From positions 1-64,000 of the forward strand of contig JAUHQD010000003.1 in NCBI GenBank assembly GCA_030418115.1: DNA of 64,000 nucleotides. The letters are read 5' to 3'. Position 1 is the first letter of the stretch. Every line of letters begins with the position of its first letter. Positions 48,931-58,057 of the stretch are shown here, piece after piece. The notes beneath the pieces were generated by a model. The model saw nothing but the letters and a program-made list of their open reading frames with translations. It did no database searches and had not been told where the DNA came from. This DNA comes from Alteromonadaceae bacterium BrNp21-10 (GTDB lineage: Bacteria; Pseudomonadota; Gammaproteobacteria; Enterobacterales; Alteromonadaceae). A program made the position numbers and the translations under genes.

Positions 48931-50523
48931 TTAGCTGTTAACACCTTGGCTGCGCAAGTATTCATCGTAGCTACCGGCAAAATTAACGATGCCATCAGCG
49001 GTCATATCAATTACCCGAGTGGCCAGTGACGATACAAATTCACGATCGTGGCTGACAAAAATTAATGTACCGGGATAATTTTCTAGGGCTAAGTTTAACG
49101 ATTCAATAGATTCCATATCCAAGTGGTTGGTAGGCTCATCCATGATCAGAATGTTTGGACGCTGCAGCATTAATTTACCAAACAACATACGCCCTTGCTC
49201 ACCACCGGAGATAACTTTCACCGACTTGGTGATCTCGTTTTGAGAAAACAGTAAACGACCAAGGGTGCCACGCATGACTTGCTCGTCATCGCCTTCTTGG
49301 GCCCACTGATACATCCATTCAATAAGGGTTTTCTCTTCTTCAAAGTCGCTGGCATGGTCTTGTGCATAATAACCAATTTGGGCATTTTCAGACCATTTAA
49401 TAGTACCGGCATCGGCTTCAATGGTGCCAACTAAGGCTTTCATTAAGGTGGATTTACCAATACCACTTGGGCCGATTACCGCCACGCGCTCACCGACTTC
49501 AATCATTAAATCTAATTGTTTAAACAGGGTCTCATCATAGCTTTTGCTAAGATTTTCAACTTCCACTGCAAGGCGATGTAATTTTTTGGTTTGTTCGAAA
49601 CGAATAAACGGATTCTGACGGCTTGAAGGTTTAACTTCGTCCAGTTGGATTTTGTCGATTTGTTTAGCCCGTGACGTTGCCTGCTTGGATTTAGATGCAT
49701 TGGCAGAGAAGCGACTAACGAAGGTTTTTAGTTCGGCTATTTGTGCTTTTTTCTTGGCGTTATCGGAAAGTAAACGTTCACGGGCTTGGGTGGCTGCGGT
49801 CATGTATTCGTCATAATTACCATGGAAAGTACGCAGTTCGCCGTAATCCAAGTCTGCCATATGAGTACAAACACTATTCAGAAAGTGACGATCGTGCGAG
49901 ATGATAATCATGGTGCAATTACGCTCGTTCAGTACCGTTTCTAGCCAGCGAATGGTATTGATATCCAAGTTGTTGGTGGGTTCGTCGAGTAACATGATAT
50001 CGGGATCAGAAAATAGCACTTGCGCCAACAACACTCGCAATTTCCAGCCCGGTGCAATTTCGCTCATTAGACCGTAATGTTGTTCTACTGGAATGCCTAC
50101 CCCAGCCAACAACTCGCCAGCACGGGCTTCTGCGGTATAACCATCCATTTCCATAAACTCGGCTTCAAGATCACCGGCGCGCATGCCATCTTCTTCGGTC
50201 ATTTCTGGATTAGCATAGATGGCATCGCGTTCCGATTTTACCGCCCAAAGTTCGTTATGGCCCATGACTACGGTATCGACCACTGAGTAATTTTCGAAGG
50301 CAAACTGGTCTTGCTTAAGTTTACCAATACGTTCATTAGGCGCTTTGGAAACATTACCGGCGGAAGGCTCTAAATCGCCACCTAGGATTTTCATGAAGGT
50401 AGATTTACCGCAACCGTTAGCACCGATAAGGCCATAACGATTACCTTCGCCAAACTTTACAGAGACGTTTTCGAATAATGGCTTTTCGCCAAATTGCATA
50501 GTGATATTTGCAGATGTCAGCAC
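48931..50523 (-). CDS. ybiT: ABC-F ATPase, YbiT type
   Basis: This 530-residue cytoplasmic ATPase has two ABC domains: Walker A '[16 protein letters not shown]' and '[14 protein letters not shown]'; signature-Walker B '[11 protein letters not shown]' and '[11 protein letters not shown]'. The linker '[19 protein letters not shown]' is the P-site tRNA interaction motif of ABC-F factors, which act on the ribosome. The opening '[20 protein letters not shown]' matches YbiT. I set the start at the GTG at 50523, because it gives the exact 530-residue length of YbiT and has GGAAAAG upstream. The open frame extends 14 codons further to a TTG. Confidence 0.92.
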   Translation of the reverse strand: MLTSANITMQFGEKPLFENVSVKFGEGNRYGLIGANGCGKSTFMKILGGDLEPSAGNVSKAPNERIGKLKQDQFAFENYSVVDTVVMGHNELWAVKSERDAIYANPEMTEEDGMRAGDLEAEFMEMDGYTAEARAGELLAGVGIPVEQHYGLMSEIAPGWKLRVLLAQVLFSDPDIMLLDEPTNNLDINTIRWLETVLNERNCTMIIISHDRHFLNSVCTHMADLDYGELRTFHGNYDEYMTAATQARERLLSDNAKKKAQIAELKTFVSRFSANASKSKQATSRAKQIDKIQLDEVKPSSRQNPFIRFEQTKKLHRLAVEVENLSKSYDETLFKQLDLMIEVGERVAVIGPSGIGKSTLMKALVGTIEADAGTIKWSENAQIGYYAQDHASDFEEEKTLIEWMYQWAQEGDDEQVMRGTLGRLLFSQNEITKSVKVISGGEQGRMLFGKLMLQRPNILIMDEPTNHLDMESIESLNLALENYPGTLIFVSHDREFVSSLATRVIDMTADGIVNFAGSYDEYLRSQGVNS

Positions 50524-50667
50524 GGTCTTTTCCGGATAAAAAGGCTCAAACACAACATTGTTCAAACCGGAGTAAAAATTCGGCGCGCATTATGTCATAA
50601 ATTACACAGAATTGATTGCGGATAATGAACGCCGTGCAAAATTAGTCCAACGGCGTTCAGGTGTGTC

Positions 50668-51804
50668 TTACTGATTTGGCATGTTATAAGACAGGTGCTG
50701 ATAAAAGCGTAGTATCACGGGGTCTTGCTGTGGTTGGTAACCTAAATCACCGCACAGGGTGGTAATAACCGCCACCAGTTGATTAACAAACTTGCCGTAA
50801 CCACGGCGATGCATATCTTCCTCGGTAGCAATAAACAGCAATTGGATGGTATCGGCCAAGTGATTATTGTTCCATTGAGTAAAGAACTGCTGTGGGTGTT
50901 GCAGCGGGTCAAAGGATAGTTCCAGTAATTCGCCATTTGGTTGCATTTGACTACTGTTTTTTTGTCGAACTAAAGGTACAGACCCATCGGCTATCATTGC
51001 TAACTGACAGAGGCCCAAGTGTTCAGCCTGCTTCTTAAATAACAAGGCAATTTGGGTATACAACGGCTTGAAAGGATTGTCACTTTGCATATCAATATTA
51101 AAGTGCGTTAATAACGCCATGTTGACCGGTAAACTCGCAATCGCAAACGTACTGCTGCCACGTTGTGGCGGCACTATCATGGATTGCTGATGGTAGCGGA
51201 ATGCCATATCGCGAAAACCGTGTGTTTTGGTTTTCTTTTCACCTTTTTGCGCAGAGAAAATATCATAGGTCAGATGTTGGTGATCTTTGATTTTGATCGC
51301 CACCGGCTTCAAACCAATTTGGCGGGCAAATTCAGTAAGTAGTTTGGTGATTTTTTGATGATAGCCAGCGGCGTTATCGCGTATCTCATTGCCAGTAGCT
51401 AAAAATAATAATTCTATTTTTTTAGCTTTAATGTCGGCGTCGTAAAAGCTGCGCATACCTGTGTGGTAAGCCGGATTATAAAAAATAATCAATTGTTTGA
51501 TGGTTTCTATTATCTGTTGCTCTTCACTATAACGTACTCGTACCAGCTTATTGTTGGCAACGAAGTTAACGTTATTGAATTGCATTTCCCGACATAAATT
51601 AAAAAACACATTGCTGATGTAGCGATAAAAATATTCGTATGACTCGGTGGGATTGTCTTTGCCTAACAGCGACTCAATCAGTGCTGGGGTTATTTTAAAC
51701 TCTGCCAATACATATTGATTGTCACGGGCGTTTATCGGCACATGCACTTTATAAGCAGCACTGCGTTTACGGATAAGCGAGTAACGGGTGTTGGTTTGTA
51801 ACAT
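50668..51804 (-). CDS. DUF3083-like family protein of unknown function
   Basis: This 378-residue soluble protein has no signal peptide or catalytic motif I recognise. Its opening ('RSAAYKVHVPINARDNQYVLAEF') recalls the DUF3083 family, which I know only from Shewanella and relatives. Two segments look like repeats of one fold: 'IELLFLATGNEIRDNAAGYH' and 'IQLLFIATEEDMHRRGYGKF' begin with the same pattern (I-x-LLF-x-AT-x-(N/E)), suggesting an internal duplication. AAGGAGAAGG precedes the ATG. It is monocistronic. Confidence 0.65.
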   Translation of the reverse strand: MLQTNTRYSLIRKRSAAYKVHVPINARDNQYVLAEFKITPALIESLLGKDNPTESYEYFYRYISNVFFNLCREMQFNNVNFVANNKLVRVRYSEEQQIIETIKQLIIFYNPAYHTGMRSFYDADIKAKKIELLFLATGNEIRDNAAGYHQKITKLLTEFARQIGLKPVAIKIKDHQHLTYDIFSAQKGEKKTKTHGFRDMAFRYHQQSMIVPPQRGSSTFAIASLPVNMALLTHFNIDMQSDNPFKPLYTQIALLFKKQAEHLGLCQLAMIADGSVPLVRQKNSSQMQPNGELLELSFDPLQHPQQFFTQWNNNHLADTIQLLFIATEEDMHRRGYGKFVNQLVAVITTLCGDLGYQPQQDPVILRFYQHLSYNMPNQ

Positions 51805-52203
51805 TGGCCTTCTCCTTGTTTGAAGTCGCCAAACTTAAAGCCTGTGTATGACAAAAAAAATACAGAAAAAGGATCCTTTGATGACAGCGTTGTGATGTGC
51901 AGAATCAAGAGCAACCTAGGCGGTACATAAGGTAGCCCTATGATCAGTGTCATTAACTGTTTTAGGGCACCAAAGTGACATATTGATTAATGAGCAAAAA
52001 GTCTTTGAGATTGGTTTTTATGAGGTGGGTGTAATAGGGATAAATATGGGCACCAGCCAATTGGGTGAGAATCAGAATATTGTGCTATAACCCAGTTTGG
52101 CGCAGGCAATACTGCAGGCTTTGCTACGGTGAAAAAACGAACGTGAAAATGTTACCGATGGGGTGCTGCTGAAGTACTGTTATTGGTATAACTAAAACGG
52201 CTA
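51805..52203. other. Intergenic region between the glutaredoxin and DUF3083-like genes
   Basis: A 399-base stretch with no convincing gene on either strand. It contains the 5' region of the DUF3083-like gene and, at its left end, the hairpin of the glutaredoxin-like gene (52190-52219). The middle has moderate G+C and several stops in every frame. I see no repeat or RNA motif in it. Confidence 0.5.
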
Positions 52204-52219
52204 TTAAGCCGCTTTAGTT
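52190..52219 (-). terminator. Hairpin overlapping the 3' end of the glutaredoxin-like gene
   Basis: AACTAAAACGGCT / AGCCGCTTTAGTT pair over 13 positions with one mismatch around a 4-nt loop. On the minus strand the 3' arm is GCCGTTTTAGTT. The stem includes the last codons of the gene. Confidence 0.55.
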
Positions 52220-52569
52220 AATTGTTCTAAGTATTTAACAATGCTGTCGGATTCATACAACCATTCAACATTATTATCTTTAGCAATGCGTAGACAAGGT
52301 ACCTTAATTTTGCCACCTTGCACTAGCAAGGTTTGCCGGTGCTGGGGATCATTTTTGGCATCAAGGTAACGTAAGTTAAGTGTATGGCGTTTAGCCGTAC
52401 GGCGAACTTTGACGCAAAATGGACAAGCTTTAAATTGATATAAGGTTAAGCCAGCTGTTTTAGCATCAATCAACGCTTGTTGTTCTTTGCTGCGCTTTAC
52501 CCCACGTGGGGTAAAAATAAAATCTAACAATAAAATAATTCGGCCGATTACCCAGCGTACTACATTCAT
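52204..52569 (-). CDS. Membrane-anchored glutaredoxin-like protein
   Basis: This 121-residue protein has an N-terminal hydrophobic helix ('MNVVRWVIGRIILLLDFIF') followed by a basic cytoplasmic stretch and a glutaredoxin fold. The active site is 'FKACPFCVKVRR' (CPFC), with cis-Pro 'KVPCLRI' and the C-terminal 'LYESDSIVKYLEQL'. CPFC resembles glutaredoxins rather than thioredoxins (CGPC). The extra Cys after the cis-Pro is unusual. It probably reduces disulfides or glutathionylated targets near the inner membrane. ATG with AGGT upstream; a GTG lies one codon earlier. Confidence 0.87.
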   Translation of the reverse strand: MNVVRWVIGRIILLLDFIFTPRGVKRSKEQQALIDAKTAGLTLYQFKACPFCVKVRRTAKRHTLNLRYLDAKNDPQHRQTLLVQGGKIKVPCLRIAKDNNVEWLYESDSIVKYLEQLTKAA

Positions 52570-52715
52570 CACTTTGACCTAAAAAATTAACGGGAAAAAT
52601 TAGGCGCAGACTCTAATGATTTGCGTGGCCCTTGTCTATAGCCATCATCCTAATATTGTCAGCCGTAAAATAATTGTAATGAGGAAGATGGCAAAGGGAA
52701 ATTAGCCAGGGCCCA

Positions 52716-53657
52716 TTAATCAGTCACTGATTTGACAGGATCCTGAGTGACGACTTGATTGCGACCATTATCTTTTGCCTGATACAAGGCAATATCCGAT
52801 TGATTATAAAGGAGCTCAAAGGTGCAGTCGGGCCAGCTTTCAATTAAACCTACGGAGAGGGTTATATTGACTGGATTGTCCTCATCATTAAATGTGGTCG
52901 TCATAATTTGGCTGCATAACCTATTGGTTATCTCCTCTGCTTCTGCGGCTGTGGTGTCGGGTAATAAAATACCAAACTCTTCACCACCAATACGCCCAAA
53001 ATGGTCATATTCGCGCAATGCCTTTTTAACTAATGAGGCTAATTGCCGCAACACATTATCGCCCACTTGATGTCCATATCGATCATTGATTTTTTTGAAG
53101 TGATCAATATCTAACAAACAAAAGGTCAGTTTGTGATTGCTTCTTTTACAGCGGTTTATTTCAGAGTTAACTTTGCCGATGAAGCTGCGACGGTTAGCAA
53201 TTTGGGTAAGTTCATCTGTTGCCGCCAAACTAGTTAATTGATGAGTATGTTCGAACAGCGTCTGCTCAACGACCTTTTGTTTGGTAATGTTTTTTGCTTG
53301 GAGTAATAGCTCCCCGGAAGGCAGTAGTTGTTCCGACATCAGAAACCAGCGGCCATCAATGAGATCTACTTCAAATAAACGAAATTCCCGCACTCTTCTT
53401 TTTTTATTGGCGATCTCTAACCATCGCTCAATGTCGTGGGTTTCAATTCTCGGGCCTTGCTGATTTTTATATGCAATATTGAAAAGCTGATTGAAACTTT
53501 GATTGATAATCTGATCGAACTCAATAAACATGATATCGGCAAACGCTTGATTACAGCCTATAAGAATGTCGTCGGCAGAAAAAATGGCATATCCATCTTG
53601 GGATACGTCAAGAAAGTCACCTATTCGATTCGCCAATGTCAAAAATCCGTTTTGCAT
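52716..53657 (-). CDS. PAS-GGDEF diguanylate cyclase
   Basis: This 313-residue soluble protein has an N-terminal PAS domain (about 10-120, 'DGYAIFSADDILIGCNQAF'), a short coiled linker, and a GGDEF domain with the full active site RIGGEEF. The metal segment 'LLDIDHFKKINDRYGHQVGD' is intact, and the RxxD inhibition site is REYD. It should make c-di-GMP and be feedback-inhibited. There is no membrane segment, so the signal is cytoplasmic. It lies upstream of the glutaredoxin-like gene (about 150-base gap), probably a separate unit. Confidence 0.92.
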   Translation of the reverse strand: MQNGFLTLANRIGDFLDVSQDGYAIFSADDILIGCNQAFADIMFIEFDQIINQSFNQLFNIAYKNQQGPRIETHDIERWLEIANKKRRVREFRLFEVDLIDGRWFLMSEQLLPSGELLLQAKNITKQKVVEQTLFEHTHQLTSLAATDELTQIANRRSFIGKVNSEINRCKRSNHKLTFCLLDIDHFKKINDRYGHQVGDNVLRQLASLVKKALREYDHFGRIGGEEFGILLPDTTAAEAEEITNRLCSQIMTTTFNDEDNPVNITLSVGLIESWPDCTFELLYNQSDIALYQAKDNGRNQVVTQDPVKSVTD

Positions 53658-53801
53658 ACTACCCCTATGTGGTGGTGCTAAATTTTATTAGTGAGCCGTC
53701 TTATTTGGTTAAGTATAGATGTTGATAGCAAAAAGATATTATGCTTGAAATATTACATGAAAACTTACTAAATCAACAACTTGCATAATAAGACCCGGAT
53801 A

Positions 53802-56000
53802 CTACATAAAATCTTGCACATCGACGTCTACCGACCAACGAACTTTGCTGGCATCGGGTAGCACTTCAATTTGTGGCATGGCGTTAAAAAGGGCTTTTTG
53901 CAGATTTCCACGATGGTTGCTTTGCAGTAATAACTGCATACGGTAACGGCCTTGGCGTTTTTCCATTAACGCTGGGAAAGGGCCTAAACATAATATTTGA
54001 GATTGGCCTGAGAATAGCTGTGCTACTTGTGCCAAAAATTGATGGGCTACTTTGGGATTAGTGGCTTCGGCACGTACCAAGGTTTGAAAACTAAAGGGCG
54101 GTAGTTGCGCTGATTTACGTTCCTGTATGGCATAACGGGCAAAATGGCCGTAACCATTGTGGAGTAAATCTTGTAATAGCGGGTGGTCGGGGTTATGACT
54201 TTGTAGCCACATTTCGCCCGTGTTCTCGGCACGCCCAGCACGGCCTGCCACTTGAGTAATTAACTGCGCAAGGTTTTCGGCGGCGCGGAAATCCATGCTA
54301 AATAACGCGCCGTCAACATCTACCACTAACACCATAGTCACATTCGGAAAGTGATGGCCTTTAGCGAGGATTTGGGTGCCGATTAATATTTGATATTCAC
54401 CCTTATTAATATCATCCAACATTTGATGAAAACGGTGTTTACTGCGGATATTGTCACTATCAATGCGCAGGGTTTTGTATTTTGGAAAGAGTTTATTTAA
54501 GCCCTGTTCCAATTGTTCGGTACCAACGCCTAACGACACCATTTGTGGGTTGTTACACGCAGCGCACTGTTGGGGGATGACTTTGGCATCGCCACAATGG
54601 TGGCATTGCAATTTATTGAGACCTTTATGCAAGGTGTAGCTTTTATCACAGCGATGGCAGGTTTCTACAAATCCACATTGATGGCACAACCAGCTAGGCG
54701 CATAACCTCGGCGGTTAATAAACACCATCACCTGATTACCCTGCTGCAAATGCGCTAGCAATCGCGCTTGCATGCCTTTGGCAATACCATAATCCAGCGG
54801 CTGATTTTTAATATCAAAAATTTGCTGGCGCGCCAGTTTGGCATTACCGGCTCGCTCGCTCAGTTGGAAATGTTGATACTTACCACTGAGCGCATTGTGT
54901 AATGTTTCCAATGACGGCGTTGCCGTACCTAATACTAAAGGAATATTTTGTTGGCGTGCACGCATTACCGCTAAATCGCGGCCATGATAGCGAAAACCAT
55001 CTTGTTGCTTGTAGGAATTATCATGCTCTTCATCAACGATAATCATCCCCAATTGTTTAAAAGGAGTGAATATCGCCGAGCGGGTGCCAATCACAATCGC
55101 CAATAGACCTTCTTTGGCCTGCCGCCATACGGCCAAACGTTCATTATCGGTGAGATTGGAATGCAGTAACCCCACCGGCGCATTAAAGCGTTGTTGAAAA
55201 CGGCTCACGGTTTGCGGCGTTAGGCCTATTTCCGGTACTAAAATCAGCACTTGGTGGCCTTGGGCTAATAGCGGCGCAATGGCTTGTAAATACACTTCGG
55301 TTTTACCACTGCCGGTAATGCCTTCGAGTAACACCGGGTGGTATTGATTGTGGTGGCAGCTGATGCCGGTAATTGCTAATGACTGCTCAATATTTGGCCG
55401 CGGTGGTGGATGAGCAGCTAATTGCGATTCAATGTGATCGGCCCAGTCATTGACCACATCGGGGATTTTTTCAACTTCTTCAATTAGGCCTTTTTTGTGC
55501 AAGCCTTTAATAATGGCACTGCTGAATTGTTGTTTTAATTTGCTATCGGCACATTGCTGCTGTTGTAGTAATGCCAGAAGTTGTTGTTGCTTGGGCGAGC
55601 GTTTTAACGTCAAAGGGTCGGTTTGCTCGCCAGCTTGGGTAATCGCCCAATATAGAATACTCGGCATGGTACTGGGTTTGCCATTGCGCAGCAGTACTGG
55701 CATGGCCGAGTGCATCACATCACCAATGGGGTGCTGATAATATTGGCTGGCCCATTTTAATAAGGTCAGCATGGATTCGCTAAAAATTGGCGTGTCATCG
55801 AGAATTTTGTCGATAGGTTTGAGTTTTTCAATAGGCCAGTTGGATGTGTCCTTAATGGCCATCACCACGCCGACTAATTTACGGCGACCGAAACTGACCT
55901 GCACGCGGGCACCCACGCAAGGTTGAGTATCGGTAATCAAGTATTCAAATAGACTACGTTTGGGAATGCCAATTGCCACATCGGCAATAGTGCTGGACAT
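53802..56000 (-). CDS. priA: Primosomal protein N' (replication restart helicase)
   Basis: This 732-residue superfamily 2 helicase reloads the replisome at stalled forks. An N-terminal DNA 3'-end-binding domain precedes Walker A 'LLEGITGSGKTEVYL', the DEEH box 'IIVDEEHDNSYKQQDG', and motif V/VI 'QLITQVAGRAGRA'. The zinc-binding insert has eight Cys ('CHQCGFVETCHRC' and 'CHHCGDAKVIPQQCAAC'). It is divergent from rpmE, as in E. coli. GAGAG precedes the ATG. Confidence 0.97.
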   Translation of the reverse strand: MSSTIADVAIGIPKRSLFEYLITDTQPCVGARVQVSFGRRKLVGVVMAIKDTSNWPIEKLKPIDKILDDTPIFSESMLTLLKWASQYYQHPIGDVMHSAMPVLLRNGKPSTMPSILYWAITQAGEQTDPLTLKRSPKQQQLLALLQQQQCADSKLKQQFSSAIIKGLHKKGLIEEVEKIPDVVNDWADHIESQLAAHPPPRPNIEQSLAITGISCHHNQYHPVLLEGITGSGKTEVYLQAIAPLLAQGHQVLILVPEIGLTPQTVSRFQQRFNAPVGLLHSNLTDNERLAVWRQAKEGLLAIVIGTRSAIFTPFKQLGMIIVDEEHDNSYKQQDGFRYHGRDLAVMRARQQNIPLVLGTATPSLETLHNALSGKYQHFQLSERAGNAKLARQQIFDIKNQPLDYGIAKGMQARLLAHLQQGNQVMVFINRRGYAPSWLCHQCGFVETCHRCDKSYTLHKGLNKLQCHHCGDAKVIPQQCAACNNPQMVSLGVGTEQLEQGLNKLFPKYKTLRIDSDNIRSKHRFHQMLDDINKGEYQILIGTQILAKGHHFPNVTMVLVVDVDGALFSMDFRAAENLAQLITQVAGRAGRAENTGEMWLQSHNPDHPLLQDLLHNGYGHFARYAIQERKSAQLPPFSFQTLVRAEATNPKVAHQFLAQVAQLFSGQSQILCLGPFPALMEKRQGRYRMQLLLQSNHRGNLQKALFNAMPQIEVLPDASKVRWSVDVDVQDFM

Positions 56001-56216
56001 AAACTCTCGTTGAGCAATTGTGTTGTAATGATAGGAATACTATAAAGTAAGCGCCATCCCACGTCATGCTTGTATTTCAACAAAAAATGCTTGATCTGTG
56101 AGCAGTGATACTTTAGGATTCGCGACCCGAATACAGCTACGGCTGTTTTTTAATTAACACGTATGGTGTTCAACTCCGGGTTGGATAGCGATACGGGCCA
56201 ATATATGAGGCTTTCC

Positions 56217-56432
56217 ATGAAAGAAGGTATACACCCAGAATACAACGAAATTACTGCAAGCTGTTCTTGTGGTAATAAAATGGCTATCCGTTCTACTTGT
56301 ACAAAGGATTTGAACCTGGACGTATGTTCAGAATGTCACCCTTTCTACACTGGTAAACAACGTAACGTTGATACCGGCGGCCGTATCGAGAAGTTCAACA
56401 AACGTTTCGGTGGTCTTTCTTCTAAGAAGTAA
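56217..56432 (+). CDS. rpmE: Ribosomal protein L31 (zinc-binding form)
   Basis: This 71-residue ribosomal protein starts '[12 protein letters not shown]', the conserved N-terminus, and has the four zinc Cys ('ASCSCGNK' and '[13 protein letters not shown]'). This is the Cys-plus form used when zinc is sufficient. The start is set by the conserved N-terminus and a GAGG eight bases upstream; the frame is open further 5' but is not part of L31. A strong terminator follows. Confidence 0.97.
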   Translation: MKEGIHPEYNEITASCSCGNKMAIRSTCTKDLNLDVCSECHPFYTGKQRNVDTGGRIEKFNKRFGGLSSKK

Positions 56433-56450
56433 GCACACAAAAATGATTGT

Positions 56451-56478
56451 AAAAAAGGCGCTAACCAGCGCCTTTTTT
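56451..56478 (+). terminator. Rho-independent terminator of rpmE
   Basis: A perfect 12-bp stem (AAAAAAGGCGCT / AGCGCCTTTTTT) with a 4-nt loop, ending in seven T. It lies 18 bases after the rpmE stop and is symmetric enough to work in both directions. Confidence 0.92.
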
Positions 56479-56844
56479 TGTGCCGGTTAGTTTTGTTGTC
56501 GGCCCCAGCCGTGCACGCGTAGTTATTCGTTCGTCCTGAGATTCTATGGTTGCGCCAACTGGCATCCATGCCATTTTTCACGCCCCGTCCCGTGGGGCGC
56601 GAGGGTATTTGGAGAGACCCAAATACCCGAAAGGTCTTTTCGCTCCGGCAACTTTCTTGATCCATATTAAAATTATTCTGCTGATATTGAACCGGCGCGA
56701 GGTAATGTCCCTATAAAGCACGCGCCTTGGCGAAACGTCCTGTTTCGCCATTCGATGCAGAACAATTTGAATATGAGAAAGTTGAGTCGCTGAGGAGCTA
56801 TCTGATATTTGGGAGTTAAAAAAGATAAAGTCGCAAATAGATAC
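56479..56844. repeat. Hairpin-rich, repeat-like intergenic region
   Basis: This stretch between rpmE and the NYN gene has three strong hairpins: CGCCCC / GGGGCG (56581-56599), GGGTATTTGG / CCAAATACCC (56603-56628, perfect 10-bp) and GGCGAAAC / GTTTCGCC (56729-56749). Six-frame translation gives Arg/Asn/Lys-rich peptides of the kind seen as spurious ORFs over dispersed repeats in Alteromonadales and relatives. I therefore read it as a non-coding dispersed repeat or structured element, not a gene. Confidence 0.5.
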
Positions 56845-57588
56845 TTAATTAGCCGACGCCTTAGCGGTCGGCTTATTAAGTTGCTTTGCTTTCTTCTTGT
56901 CCCTAACCCATAGGACAGAACCATTTGTTTTCTTCATTTCAAATAAATCTATCGCCATGAACAAATCACTTAGTTTTTTAAAGCCATAGTTCCTTTGGTC
57001 AAAGGAAGCATGATTGGAAATATGCGTACCGATTGGACCTAACATCGCCCAACCATCATCTTCCTCAACAGCTTCAATAGCTTGCCTTAGTAAGTTGATT
57101 AATCTTGTATCACTTTTAATATTCTTTGTTTGCTTTTGAATTGGTAGCTCTTTTTCACTATCTTCGTCAAGATACAGAAAACGAGAGCAGCTATTTACGA
57201 AGGCTAATGGTGCTTTACGTTCACCAAAACCAATCACGAACTTTCCATCAGCTAATGAACGAGTTACTAGCGGGGTGAAATCACAATCAGATGAAACTAG
57301 GCAAATAACATCAATATCTTTTGTATACAGAACATCCATTACATCAATTACTAATGCCATATCCGTGGCATTCTTACCCTTCGTCAGGTCAAATTGTTGA
57401 ATCGGTTGTATTGCAAACTCATGAAGCAAGTCTTCCCAAGGCTTCAAATTTTGATTTTTCCAGTTCCCATAAGCCTTACGAATATTTACAACACCATAAC
57501 GTGCTAATTCAGAGAGCACTTTATCTATCTTTTTGGCAGGTGCGTTATCAGCATCAATGAATACTGCAATTTTTTCCTTATCCTTCAC
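56845..57588 (-). CDS. NYN-domain ribonuclease-like protein with C-terminal LOTUS/OST-HTH domain
   Basis: This 247-residue protein has an N-terminal PIN-like NYN domain (about 1-150) with acidic residues in 'IAVFIDADNAP', 'ATDMALVIDVMDVLY' and 'VSSDCDFTPLV', the expected metal-site set for RNase activity. The C-terminal OST-HTH/LOTUS module (about 170-240, 'DGWAMLGPIGTHISN') is likely RNA-binding. This DUF88/LabA-like architecture is widespread in bacteria and usually of unknown target. The GTG start at 57588 has AAGGAGG at ideal spacing and leads straight into the domain. It stands alone between two hairpin-rich regions, downstream of the Mks operon on the same strand. Confidence 0.88.
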   Translation of the reverse strand: MKDKEKIAVFIDADNAPAKKIDKVLSELARYGVVNIRKAYGNWKNQNLKPWEDLLHEFAIQPIQQFDLTKGKNATDMALVIDVMDVLYTKDIDVICLVSSDCDFTPLVTRSLADGKFVIGFGERKAPLAFVNSCSRFLYLDEDSEKELPIQKQTKNIKSDTRLINLLRQAIEAVEEDDGWAMLGPIGTHISNHASFDQRNYGFKKLSDLFMAIDLFEMKKTNGSVLWVRDKKKAKQLNKPTAKASAN

Positions 57589-58057
57589 GGAAGCCTCCTT
57601 GCGACTTAACAACTCATTATATAGACCTTGTAGGCACGTTACCTTGTAAGGTAAGCGAATTAAGCCTTGGGTCTTTATTAAAATATGTTTTAAATCATAC
57701 CTTAATCGACTCAATGTTAAATTGGAATTGGTTATTTTTAGGCCAAGCGGAGCTTGGCCTATTCCCCATCACAGTTAGTTATATTTTGATTCAGATTAGC
57801 GGGTCGCTATTCGAGGCAGGACGCCGAGAAAACAACGGCAGAAGGGATGTGGATTTGTTGTGGTAGCGACCTGCCTGAATTGAAATATGACGCTTTAACT
57901 GTGTTGGGGTGCCTGGTGAGTCCAGAGAGGACGAGGCAAGCGTCCTCTCTGGTTGCTGTCGCCAACGCGACGCCTAAATTATACTTTTATGAAAAAGCTA
58001 ATTTGCGCAGCAATATCACCCAAGCCAAGAAAAAAACTAGGCGAAGCCGCCAACCAT
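57589..58057. other. Structured intergenic region between the mks operon and the NYN gene
   Basis: This 469-base stretch has no convincing gene. It has a perfect 10-bp hairpin at 57739-57761 (TAGGCCAAGC / GCTTGGCCTA) and a perfect 12-bp hairpin with 7-nt loop at 57922-57952 (CCAGAGAGGACG / CGTCCTCTCTGG). It also has two competing pairings: GGTCGCTA (57802-57809) with TAGCGACC (57864-57871), and AGGCAGG (57814-57820) with CCTGCCT (57870-57876), which share bases. A weak T-tract terminator of the mks operon may lie at 58030-58052. Confidence 0.55.

Noticed and set aside
56345-56665. Long minus-strand open frame over the rpmE end and the adjacent spacer.
   Set aside because: It overlaps rpmE and its terminator in antisense, reads as Arg/Asn-rich low-credibility peptide, and is best explained by the hairpin-rich repeat.
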